This document shows positions 10,495 through 18,742 of a DNA stretch of 64,000 nt, in pieces. Below the pieces are notes generated by a model, which saw only the letters and a program-made list of their open reading frames with translations, had not been told where the DNA came from and ran no database searches. Source of the stretch: JAAFHB01 sp942493325 (GTDB taxonomy: Bacteria; Bacteroidota; Bacteroidia; Bacteroidales; Prolixibacteraceae); the NCBI GenBank assembly GCA_942493325.1, contig OW818689.1:4154001-4218000 (forward strand), given 5' to 3'. Both the position numbers and the translations under genes were made by a program. Positions within the stretch are counted from its first letter, which is position 1, and every line of letters begins with the position of its first letter.

Positions 10495-10947
10495 ACCGTT
10501 ATTCCTTTTTTCAAAGGGGGATGGGGGCCAGTGGTGATGGTTTAAACATTATTTCAATTACTACGTTTCTGCTCCAAATTGATTTGATGACAAAGAATAT
10601 ATTAATTGTTCGGATTAAAAAAAATCCCCATTGTGTTTCCCATTTTTTAAATCCCCCTTCTTCTGCATTACTCCTTCTTATTAAGCTTTAATGTATTTCC
10701 TTGCATGAATCCCCCTTTTTTAAAATCCCCCTTTAATTCCCCCTTTAATAAAGAAAGGGGAAAGGGGGGCCAGGGGGGATTTTTGTTAGAACAATGATTA
10801 TTATTGTATTAGCAAAATTTTTATTAGTAGGTGTCTGCACAAAATTGTATAAATCTTCAAAGGAATTTTTAAGAATCGTTAAATTGGCTGTTAAATTCAA
10901 AGCAAAACCACTATTTTTGTTGTAAACCGGAATCATATTTAAGAAAC
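10495..10947. repeat. Repeat-rich gap with poly-C/poly-G palindrome
   Basis: A 453-bp gap without a convincing gene. It holds several copies of AATCCCCCTT (near 10643 and 10708) and GGGGGAT (near 10515). They culminate in a long palindrome at 10722-10785 whose left arm is AAAATCCCCC and whose right arm is GGGGGGATTTT. Such C/G-run elements are common dispersed repeats in Bacteroidota, and transcription across the hairpin could also stop here. Confidence 0.6.
10912..10919 (+). promoter_or_regulatory. Candidate -7 box of the XRE-cupin gene
   Basis: TATTTTTG matches the Bacteroidota -7 consensus TAnnTTTG and lies 29 bp before the ATG at 10948. The -33 TTTG element is not well placed; the nearest TTG is at 10884. 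This is a weak call. Confidence 0.35.
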
Positions 10948-11523
10948 ATGAGCGCAATTAAAAATGTAGGTGAAAAAATCACATCCATACGGAATCAGAA
11001 GAATATAACAGTCGCAGAATTAGCTGAACGGTGCGGATTCACGCCAGGGATGATGTCTAAAATTGAAGAAAACGAGGCAATACCTTCACTTGGTCATTTG
11101 ATTAAAGTCGCCCGTGTTTTAGGCGTCAGGCTGGGCACTTTTCTCGACGATATGGATCAAATCGGACCAGTAATAACCCGGTATGGCGACGAAAAAAAAG
11201 GAATAAGCTTCTCAAACAAAAACAGCACCTCACGTCTGGATCTCGATTTCTATGCGATGGCCAGTGATAAATCGGGCCGCCATATGGAACCTTTTATTGT
11301 TGAGATCAACCCGGCGATGAGTTCTGATTTTGCTCCCTCATCACATGAGGGCGAGGAGTTCATCTACGTTTTAACCGGTAAAATTGAAATCTTCTATGGA
11401 CGTGAAGTTTATACGCTCTCCGAAGGCGACAGTATCTACTATGATTCTGTAGTTGATCATCATGTTAAGGCAGCAAATGATTCACCTGCAAAAATTCTGG
11501 CGGTGGTATATGCACCGTTTTGA
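10948..11523 (+). CDS. XRE-family regulator with C-terminal cupin domain
   Basis: A 191-residue protein. Residues 8-62 form a Cro/CI-type helix-turn-helix (NITVAELAERCGFTPGMMSKIE). Residues 110-190 form a small cupin barrel with HEGEEFIYVLTGKIEIFYG and GDSIYYDSVVDHHV; the His and Glu positions resemble metal- or ligand-binding cupin residues. Regulators with this architecture bind a small metabolite and often control a neighbouring metabolic gene. The next gene on the same strand, 298 bp away, is an acyl-CoA synthetase, so an acyl or acyl-CoA ligand is a reasonable guess (inference). No operator was identified. Confidence 0.9.
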   Translation: MSAIKNVGEKITSIRNQKNITVAELAERCGFTPGMMSKIEENEAIPSLGHLIKVARVLGVRLGTFLDDMDQIGPVITRYGDEKKGISFSNKNSTSRLDLDFYAMASDKSGRHMEPFIVEINPAMSSDFAPSSHEGEEFIYVLTGKIEIFYGREVYTLSEGDSIYYDSVVDHHVKAANDSPAKILAVVYAPF

Positions 11524-11821
11524 TACTGGCTGCTAGCATCTGGCAACTGGCTACCTGCTTTAATTATACTAAACAGATTATCCGTAAAACCGGGATTAAG
11601 CCAGCCGCCATGGTCAGCAGCCATTTATTGCACAAATTGGAAGACACGAATCCCGAATCGTAAACTGTCGGGACGAAGAATTGGCAGTTGTCGCCCATTC
11701 GCCTTATAGGTTGCCAGCCGCCGGTTACCAGCCGCCAATGGCCCGCAACGAGCCGCCAGTATGAATGGATTATCCACCCTAAAAGTTGGGAAACTATTAA
11801 AAATTGCAACTGAATCATTAA

Positions 11822-13474
11822 ATGGAATTAATCGAAAAGACATTTGGCCAGTTCCTCGAACATTGGGCCACCGAAACACCTGAGCAGGACTTTATTGTAT
11901 ACCCCGACAGGAACCTCCGCTTTTCGTACAGCGAATTCAACACAAGGGTCGATAACCTGGCCAAAGCGCTGTTGCATATTGGCCTGCGACCCGGTGAAAA
12001 ACTGGGCATCTTTGCCAACAATGTGCCTGACTGGCTTACCTTTATGTTCGCCAGCGCCAAGATCGGACTGGTCCTGGTGACCGTGAATACCAATTATAAA
12101 ACGCATGAACTGGAATACCTTGTTAAAAACTCCGATTTAAAGGCATTATGTCTTGTAAACGGATGGAAAGACAGTGACTATGTTCAAATGATTTATGAGC
12201 TGGTTCCTGAATTAAAGGAGAGTCAGCGGGGTCACCTGCAAAGCTTAAAATTCCCGTTTTTGAAAATGATCCTGTTTATAGGACAGGAAAAACATCGTGG
12301 TATGTTTAGTACCAACGAGTTAATCTTGCTCGGAAGCCAACTCGATGATCGGTTGTTACTTGAAATTAAATCTACTTTGTCGTGCCATGATGTGGTAAAT
12401 ATGCAGTATACCTCGGGCACAACCGGCTTCCCCAAAGGAGTAATGCTTACCCATTACAACATTCTGAATAACGGATACGCGACCGGCCAGTGTATGAATT
12501 ACACGGCTGCCGACAGGCTTTGTGTCTGTGTTCCGCTGTTTCACTGTTTTGGCTGTGTGTTAGCGCTTTGCGCGATTATCACACATGGGGCAACCATGGT
12601 GATGGTGGAGAATTTTGATCCGCTGGTAGTGCTCGCGTCGGTGCAAAAGGAAAAATGCACCGCACTTTACGGTGTGCCAACGATGTTTATCGCCGAATTG
12701 AATCACCCCATGTTCAGCATGTTCGATCTTTCGTCGCTCAGAACCGGTATTATGGCCGGAGCCCCGTGTCCTATCGAAACCATGAATGAAGTGATGAACA
12801 AGATGAATATGTCAGAACTCATTATTGTATATGGACTTACTGAGTCGTCACCCGGAATGACAGCAACCCGGACTCACGATGCACCGCATATCCGTTCAAC
12901 AACGGTCGGAAAAGCCTATCCTGCAGTCGAAGTCAAGGTGGCAAACCCTGAAACTGGCGAGGAATTGAATCCGGAGGAACAGGGAGAACTGTGTTGCCGC
13001 GGTTATAATGTGATGAAAGGTTACTACAAGAATCCTGAGGCAACAGCTAAAACTATCGACAGCGAGGGTTGGCTTCATTCGGGTGATCTGGGTGTGATGG
13101 ATGCAAACGGCTATTTCAGGGTGACTGGTCGTATTAAGGATATGATTATCCGCGGTGGTGAAAACATTTATCCGCGTGAAATCGAAAACTTTCTTTACAC
13201 TATGCCCCAGATACAATCTGTAGAAGTCGTCGGAGTTCCGAGCACAAAATACGGGGAAGAGGTTGGCGCGTTTATCAAAAAACGGGTAGGAGCAGAGCTT
13301 CACGAAGAGGATGTTACCGATTTTTGCAGGGGTAAAATATCGCGGTATAAGATCCCAAAATATATCTTCTTCGTCGATGAATACCCGATGACGGCGAGCG
13401 GGAAAATCCAGAAATATAAACTGCGTGATTTAAGCTTACAGCTTTTAAAAGAGACAGGAATTGTACCTGTATAG
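11822..13474 (+). CDS. AMP-forming acyl-CoA synthetase
   Basis: A 550-residue ANL-superfamily adenylating enzyme that activates a carboxylic acid to acyl-AMP and then acyl-CoA. All core motifs are present: the P-loop YTSGTTGFPKGVM (residues 196-208), YGLTESSPG (from residue 337), GWLHSGDLG, the hinge GRIKDMIIRGGENIYP and, near the C-terminus, SGKIQKYKLR with the catalytic lysine around residue 525. It resembles medium- or long-chain fatty acyl-CoA ligases more than acetyl-CoA synthetase, but chain length cannot be read from sequence. No signal peptide; cytosolic or membrane-associated. The upstream XRE-cupin gene is its likely regulator. The 298-bp gap before it contains repeated CCAGCCGCC words and no gene. 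Confidence 0.92.
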   Translation: MELIEKTFGQFLEHWATETPEQDFIVYPDRNLRFSYSEFNTRVDNLAKALLHIGLRPGEKLGIFANNVPDWLTFMFASAKIGLVLVTVNTNYKTHELEYLVKNSDLKALCLVNGWKDSDYVQMIYELVPELKESQRGHLQSLKFPFLKMILFIGQEKHRGMFSTNELILLGSQLDDRLLLEIKSTLSCHDVVNMQYTSGTTGFPKGVMLTHYNILNNGYATGQCMNYTAADRLCVCVPLFHCFGCVLALCAIITHGATMVMVENFDPLVVLASVQKEKCTALYGVPTMFIAELNHPMFSMFDLSSLRTGIMAGAPCPIETMNEVMNKMNMSELIIVYGLTESSPGMTATRTHDAPHIRSTTVGKAYPAVEVKVANPETGEELNPEEQGELCCRGYNVMKGYYKNPEATAKTIDSEGWLHSGDLGVMDANGYFRVTGRIKDMIIRGGENIYPREIENFLYTMPQIQSVEVVGVPSTKYGEEVGAFIKKRVGAELHEEDVTDFCRGKISRYKIPKYIFFVDEYPMTASGKIQKYKLRDLSLQLLKETGIVPV

Positions 13475-13850
13475 AACGGATGTTTTTCAATTTGAAAAGT
13501 AGTTTTCTGTTTATGTTTTTCTTTTACCAATACAAATTTTGTTCACATAATGAAGGATCAACCTTGCGGAAGTTTCATTATGCGGCGCACACAGAAATTT
13601 ATTCCAAGTTAGCTTTGTAGTTGCGCCTTTTCTGTCCGTGCATTGCTTACCCCCGGGTGGCACTCTCTTCGTTCGTTTACCCGGGGCTACCAATATTTCA
13701 CCACGCTGTGGTGATGACTAAAAATATTAGTTAGCAATTTTTAATTAATCGGTCAATTGACAAATTTTCAAATTGCCATATGCGAAATTGGTTTTCTTTC
13801 GCCCCTTCGCTTCGCCTCATCGCCCCATCGTCGGCGCAACCTTTCGGGAT
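13475..13850. repeat. Intergenic palindromic repeat between convergent genes
   Basis: A gap between the convergent acyl-CoA synthetase and surface-protein regions. CCCCGGGT near 13651 pairs with ACCCGGGG near 13678. It is followed by AATATTT, a CCAC/GTGG mini-hairpin and AAATATT near 13692-13728. This resembles dispersed intergenic repeats of Bacteroidota and may act as a bidirectional terminator. No gene is supported here. Confidence 0.5.
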
Positions 13851-15286
13851 TTAATAACCTATGTAGATAAATCCCTTGATCAATCGGTCAGTCCCGCCTG
13901 GTTTTAGCGTATAGTAGTAAGTCCCTGTAGGAACATATTGTTGACTTGTTATGGAACCTTTTAATGCGGTTCCGTCCCAATCATTTTTATAGTCGTTACT
14001 TTGATAAACAATCTGCCCCGATCGGGTATAAATATAGAGTTGTGATCCGGGATATTTTTCAAGACGTCCAAATTCGAGATGTTCATTCATTCCATCACCG
14101 TTCGGTGAAAATGCTCCTGGGATAATTATCGAAATATCATCAATATCGACTGTTACAGTTGCTGTGGCGCACAGGTTTAGCGCATCACATACTTCATAAT
14201 CAAACTGATCGCGTCCTGTAAAAGTCTGGCGGGGATTATATGTGATTGTGCCGTTGGTATTTACCTGTGCGGTTCCCTGTAGTGGTGATTTAATTACCCG
14301 CACAGTACCCGGCAGCAAGCCGATTGTTGACTCGTCATTTGCCAATACATTAAGGATGGTATCCTTTGTTATGGAAATCCTGGCATAATCAGGATTAATA
14401 CTAATATGATAGAGTTCAAGAGGGAACTTGAAATTTTTGGTGGAGGTACATCCATGATTGTCGGTAATTTCGAGCGTGTAGATTCCGGCCCCGAATAATT
14501 TAGCCGTTGACTCGTCAGTGGGGCCGATTATTTTCCCTTCAGAGGTATACCACCTGTAATTGACCACTGTTCCTGTCGAAACAGTTCCATCGATCACCAT
14601 TGTTCCGTCTTTCTCCGGTTGTCCCGAAGTGGAGACTTCAGCCACAGGCATTCGATCAACCGTGATAGTAATTGTATCACTATGTGTATATCCCTGGGCG
14701 TTTGTGACAGTAAGTTTTACCCCGAAATCTGCTGGCAGCGGACCTTCGAATGAAGGTGCAAGCTGGAATTGTGTACTGATTCCGGTTTGGTGGGTGAGAA
14801 GACCTCCTGGTCAATTATTGACCACTCATATTTTATGATATCGCCGATCGATTTTGAAGCATCAAGTTCCACCAACTGGCATGCACCGGTTAAGGTGTCG
14901 CCGGTAATGATCGCTTCAATCTCAACCGGGATAACTTTGAACATTCCGATTTTGAAATTCCTGGCACATTGTGCAGCATCCTGTGCTGTCACTTTATAAA
15001 AATAGATACCCGGCTGAAGCCACCTTACAACTACGCTTGCACCGGTATTCCCACTTTCAAACCCGGCTGAAGTTGGAGGACAGTTTCCGGGATTAGTGGC
15101 AAAATTAACATTCAAATCGTTGTATAATTCCCATACATAAGTGTTACCAGTCACTTGAGCTACAGCCAGTGGTGTGGTTGTATTTTGGTACACGACGGTC
15201 TGTGCCCCGGCAGAAGCCGGAACGAGTAGCATTGGAAGTAATACAGTCAACGCCAGACGTACTATGTACAAAGATCTGATAATCAC
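13851..15286 (-). pseudogene. T9SS type B sorting-domain protein, copy 1, frameshifted
   Basis: Two overlapping-frame pieces form one gene homologous to the intact proteins at 25428-26861 and 39653-41071. The N-terminal piece (from a GTG at 15286) has a signal peptide ending in SAGAQ and runs in frame to KYEWSIIDQ. The C-terminal piece continues from GLLTHQTGIS to the end. Restoring one G between 14806 and 14807 joins them through DQGGLLT, matching DEGGALT and DKGGELT in the paralogs, and gives about 478 residues. Domains in order: signal peptide, PKD-like domains, a cadherin-like/tandem Ig domain (about residues 310-385), and the CHU_C type B sorting domain starting FSPNGDGMNEHL and ending KGFIYIGY. 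It is either a real inactivating frameshift or a base-call error in a GGG run. Confidence 0.85.
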
Positions 15287-15630
15287 CCTATAAAATTTTA
15301 TTTACATTACTACGCCAACTATCCGGCGAGTTATTTTTTCGTCAATCGACTATTCAATTTCATAGTCAAATTCTTCGTTATTATGTTTCCATCCTACCTG
15401 AATCAGCATTAAAAACTTAAAAGTTGATTCACTTTACGATCGGATCGAAAACACTGGACTCGCATGGAAAAATCCCAACAATCTTTATCTGTTAAACACT
15501 ATGCTTTACTAAAACACTCAATTCTATATTAACTCTGGTCATCTGACCTCTGTGCTTCCTGAGCAATGGAAACAAGTCATGAGATGTCGATTAATGTCAT
15601 GAAAAAGCAATTTTGACACGCATAATTGTA

Positions 15631-16758
15631 TTACTTCACCGGTAAAAATGGTATAATGCCCGGGCCTGGTACTGCTGCAGTAGCTGACTGAATTTCAGGT
15701 CTGGCTTTAATTGTTTGTATAGCAACATCGTATAAGAATCCGTCTTCTTTACCGCAAACCGAGTTCGTAACAGGGATTGTGGATGAATGATGGATATCGC
15801 CGATTGGTGTGCCGGCTAATTGAGTCTGGCCATCAACAGCCACGGTAATGGTTTCGTCTGTGATTCCTTCGTATTGGTTTGCACCGTTGGTATGGTCTAT
15901 TGTGACACGGATCAAAATGCTTTCACCCGCCGCACCTACTGTCCCGGTTGAATTTAGTGCCTGTACAGGATTTGTAGCCAGGTAATTTCCGGCTGTCAAA
16001 ATCAGTGGTTCCGGGGTCGCGAATCCGGTATCTGAAGGTCTGAACCATTCGACTGCGGTCACCGTTTCTTTGGAATCGATACCTGAAATTTTTACGGAAG
16101 GTCGCCATGATGTTGAAAAATTGGCAGCCGAAACTATATAGTACAGATAATCGACTCCATAATCGTACTTAACACCCTGTGGTGAAGCGGCATCAAATGT
16201 AGCGCTGACAATATCCGACACGCACCGCTCAATCGGGATCTCAAAATTTGAAACCGTAGTTTTGTCAGCTCCGACATTGGCTATGTCAAGTGTGAAAGCA
16301 TTGACAGGCTGAATCATAAAAACCTTCAGATTGTTTGGAGCACATGCACCCGTTACTGCACTTCTGACCTGGACAACTACAAATACGGGTCTGGCTGCAT
16401 CATACACAAACGATTTCCAGGTTAATGATAATGTTTCGGTGGCATTTGCAGGATCATTATAACCTGTTCCGGTTGCTGCCAGCAAGTTGCCGGAAGCTGT
16501 TTCTCTTGTGGGGGTTAATGTTCCCGGGGCTGTAATGAAGTTTTGATCCTGGGTGACTAACCATGTGTATTCTTTGGCGCCGGCAGGAGTAGGTACGGTT
16601 ATCGAATAATTATAAGCAGTACCCGGCATTGGATGTATGGCATCATTCGATAAGCAGGTTGCATCTACCAAGCGCGGAGTCAGAGTTAGCTGGCTATAGG
16701 CAGGAGTAAAACTAAGCGTGAATAACACTGTTAAAAGGTTAAAAATTTGCTTTTTCAT
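15631..16758 (-). CDS. MKKQ-family secreted protein, copy 1
   Basis: A 375-residue protein starting MKKQIFNLLTVLFTL with a signal peptide ending PAYSQ. The frame is open a further 16 codons upstream (to 16806), but the ATG at 16758 matches the starts of both paralogs and places the signal peptide correctly. It has no recognised family. Features shared with the proteins at 30252-31433 and 41413-42405 are a PxxGxxYxYxxxVPTP opening after the signal, a WLVT motif, a YDYGVDYLYY strand, NFSTSWRPSVKI, and a C-terminal ARPEI followed by a Pro/Ala-rich tail. It is presumably a beta-rich exported protein. It lies between a small ORF and the frameshifted type B gene in the first cassette copy. A 344-bp gap with nothing recognisable follows. 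Confidence 0.8.
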   Translation of the reverse strand: MKKQIFNLLTVLFTLSFTPAYSQLTLTPRLVDATCLSNDAIHPMPGTAYNYSITVPTPAGAKEYTWLVTQDQNFITAPGTLTPTRETASGNLLAATGTGYNDPANATETLSLTWKSFVYDAARPVFVVVQVRSAVTGACAPNNLKVFMIQPVNAFTLDIANVGADKTTVSNFEIPIERCVSDIVSATFDAASPQGVKYDYGVDYLYYIVSAANFSTSWRPSVKISGIDSKETVTAVEWFRPSDTGFATPEPLILTAGNYLATNPVQALNSTGTVGAAGESILIRVTIDHTNGANQYEGITDETITVAVDGQTQLAGTPIGDIHHSSTIPVTNSVCGKEDGFLYDVAIQTIKARPEIQSATAAVPGPGIIPFLPVK

Positions 16759-16812
16759 GACTGTGATAATTAATTTGTGATAAATTGATATTGATTTATT
16801 GACCATTGCAGA

Positions 16813-17010
16813 TTACGGGATATTTAATATTGTCGAATATGGGCTGATGGGCGGATTTTCAGAATTATCTGACTGAGCCCTTCTCCTGTTTTTAATCCGG
16901 AAATTGCGATACCTGATTAATTTTAATTTTTCTTTTAAAACATTAGTTACCTGGTTGCCTTGCAGATCCAGGCTTTTTGCATTTGTCATATTCATAGTTT
17001 TTTTGTTCAT
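16813..17010 (-). CDS. Small ORF between large surface gene and MKKQ gene, copy 1
   Basis: A 65-codon ORF (MNKKTMNMTNAKS...) starting 31 bp after the stop of the 502-residue surface gene and ending 54 bp before the MKKQ gene. It is lysine- and arginine-rich, has no signal peptide and contains an NPP motif near the end. Small ORFs sit in the same place in the other two cassette copies (31577-31723 and 42530-42700) and also end in a xPP motif. This copy is the least similar of the three. It may be a real small protein or a leader region of the MKKQ transcript. Confidence 0.4.
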   Translation of the reverse strand: MNKKTMNMTNAKSLDLQGNQVTNVLKEKLKLIRYRNFRIKNRRRAQSDNSENPPISPYSTILNIP

Positions 17011-17041
17011 GATTTTTATTTTTTTAGTTTATACTTTACAT

Positions 17042-18550
17042 TCAATTTATAATTTTCGGACGCGGCGTGATTGTGATGGTTTGTGTTTTCGGATCGGAAA
17101 TATTCCCGGAACAATCGACAATCCAATAGGTAATCAGGTGAATCACTTCATTGTAATTCACTCCGTCACCCGGAAATTGGATACTGCCTGTCGTTGCGGA
17201 CGGTTGACCTGTACCCGTTACCGGATCCTTTGTTACCATGTTGTGCGGCGGGGTAAGATCGGGCGTGGGTGAAAAGTCAATCCTCCAGCGAATTTGTACC
17301 GGACAATCTAAATTGCAGTTATCCGAAAACAGAGCCGTATTCAGGTCCAGAAGAGTATTACCTGGTTGAAAAGTGTAAAAATCAGGCTGGTCATAAATTA
17401 TCTTCTGTGTTGATGGGTCATATCTCACCGAGCGAAGATCTTCAACACAACCAATGAAAGGATCAGGAGGATTAAGTGACGGTTTTATAACATCAGGGCT
17501 TAAACCAACTGTATGTGTGAGAGTCGTTGTACAATTTTTTGAATCAGATATGGTTACGGTGTACAACCCTTCTGTGAGGTTTGTTATGCCTGCAGTAGTT
17601 TGTCCGTTACTCCAGAGATAGGAATAGGGAGCTGTCCCTCCGGTTACTGTTACGGTCGCACTACCGTTATTTCCTCCAGGACAATCGGGGTTTATTCCTG
17701 TTATCAGGCCTGTAAGGATTTCCGGCTCCCTGACAAATGTTGTTGTTGAAGGGTTTGAAATACATTGATTTGCATCCTTCACGGTGATGGAATATAAACC
17801 TGCTGATAGTCCTGTGATCACAATTGGTGATGGAAAGGCAGTTGCTGACCAGGTGGTCCCGCCGTCAAAGGAGTAATAATAGTCCGGTTTACCACCCGAC
17901 ATGGTTACTGTTATCTCACCATCTGAAAGGCCCTGGCAACTGATATTCTTATTGGTTGAAATCAAGGGTCGGCCCAATGGTGCAGGATCGGCAAGGGTAA
18001 TATTCACACCGGGTGGTGAGGTTATCCCGGCAATTGTAATGGACAGGTTTTGATAAACCCCCGCTGGTATAGAAAGGATGGCCTTATTGCTTCGGACCTC
18101 TACGTTGTTAAAGCTTCCCCCGTCATAATTAATCGTATAGGTCCCATTGGGAACATTTGTAAAGGAGAAGTCTATACTTCCATACGTACCGCAGATGACT
18201 GCATTGGTGCCTGTTGCCGCCAGGCCCAAAGAAAGCACAAACACTTCCCCTGAACGTATTGGGCCGGGGCAACCATTCTCAGAAAGTTCCTGCACTTCCA
18301 GTATATGCGGATAGGGAAGGGTGGTGGTCCAGTTTATATCGATTACATTGGTAGTAGCTCCAACCTGTATTACTCCGTCAATCCACCAGGTATAAGTCGA
18401 GGGGGCTTCCTGGTTTGGATCTACCTGGTATCGCTTTGTGGTTCCGGCATATACAGAGTCAGGCATGGTCATTTTCACCTGTGCTGCCACTGCAAAAGTG
18501 CAACAGGTTAAAACAATCAGCAAGATCATATGTCGAAACCTTACAAACAT
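17042..18550 (-). CDS. SprB-repeat surface protein with shared C-terminal domain
   Basis: A 502-residue secreted protein with a signal peptide (about residues 1-23, ending AVAAQ). The middle has two SprB-type repeats (about residues 195-275 and 283-345), recognisable by DGEITVTMSGGKPDYYYSFD and GSATVTVTGGTAPYSYLWSN. Such modules occur in the gliding adhesin SprB and many T9SS-exported proteins. The last 140 residues form a domain shared with the proteins at 21514-25107, 31734-38135 and 42732-45254: an opening CVE, a DNC motif, GDGV, ITYWIVDCSGN, and a terminal TPRPKIIN. No CHU_C or type A sorting domain is present. It opens the four-gene core of cassette copy 1. Confidence 0.82.
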   Translation of the reverse strand: MFVRFRHMILLIVLTCCTFAVAAQVKMTMPDSVYAGTTKRYQVDPNQEAPSTYTWWIDGVIQVGATTNVIDINWTTTLPYPHILEVQELSENGCPGPIRSGEVFVLSLGLAATGTNAVICGTYGSIDFSFTNVPNGTYTINYDGGSFNNVEVRSNKAILSIPAGVYQNLSITIAGITSPPGVNITLADPAPLGRPLISTNKNISCQGLSDGEITVTMSGGKPDYYYSFDGGTTWSATAFPSPIVITGLSAGLYSITVKDANQCISNPSTTTFVREPEILTGLITGINPDCPGGNNGSATVTVTGGTAPYSYLWSNGQTTAGITNLTEGLYTVTISDSKNCTTTLTHTVGLSPDVIKPSLNPPDPFIGCVEDLRSVRYDPSTQKIIYDQPDFYTFQPGNTLLDLNTALFSDNCNLDCPVQIRWRIDFSPTPDLTPPHNMVTKDPVTGTGQPSATTGSIQFPGDGVNYNEVIHLITYWIVDCSGNISDPKTQTITITPRPKIIN

Positions 18551-18742
18551 AGTATTTCCGGTTATTTCTTAAAGTTTAGAAAACATGATTTGACCGCTTA
18601 TTATCCGGAGTAAAAAGCTGATCGGTTACCCGGTCTGTCGGGGCCCCTGATCTGTGGGCCTGCCTGACAGGTAAGGACATCCCGGCAGACTAACTTTAAG
18701 GTTGTTTGATAGGTTATTTTTCTGTAGTTCATGATCTAATGC

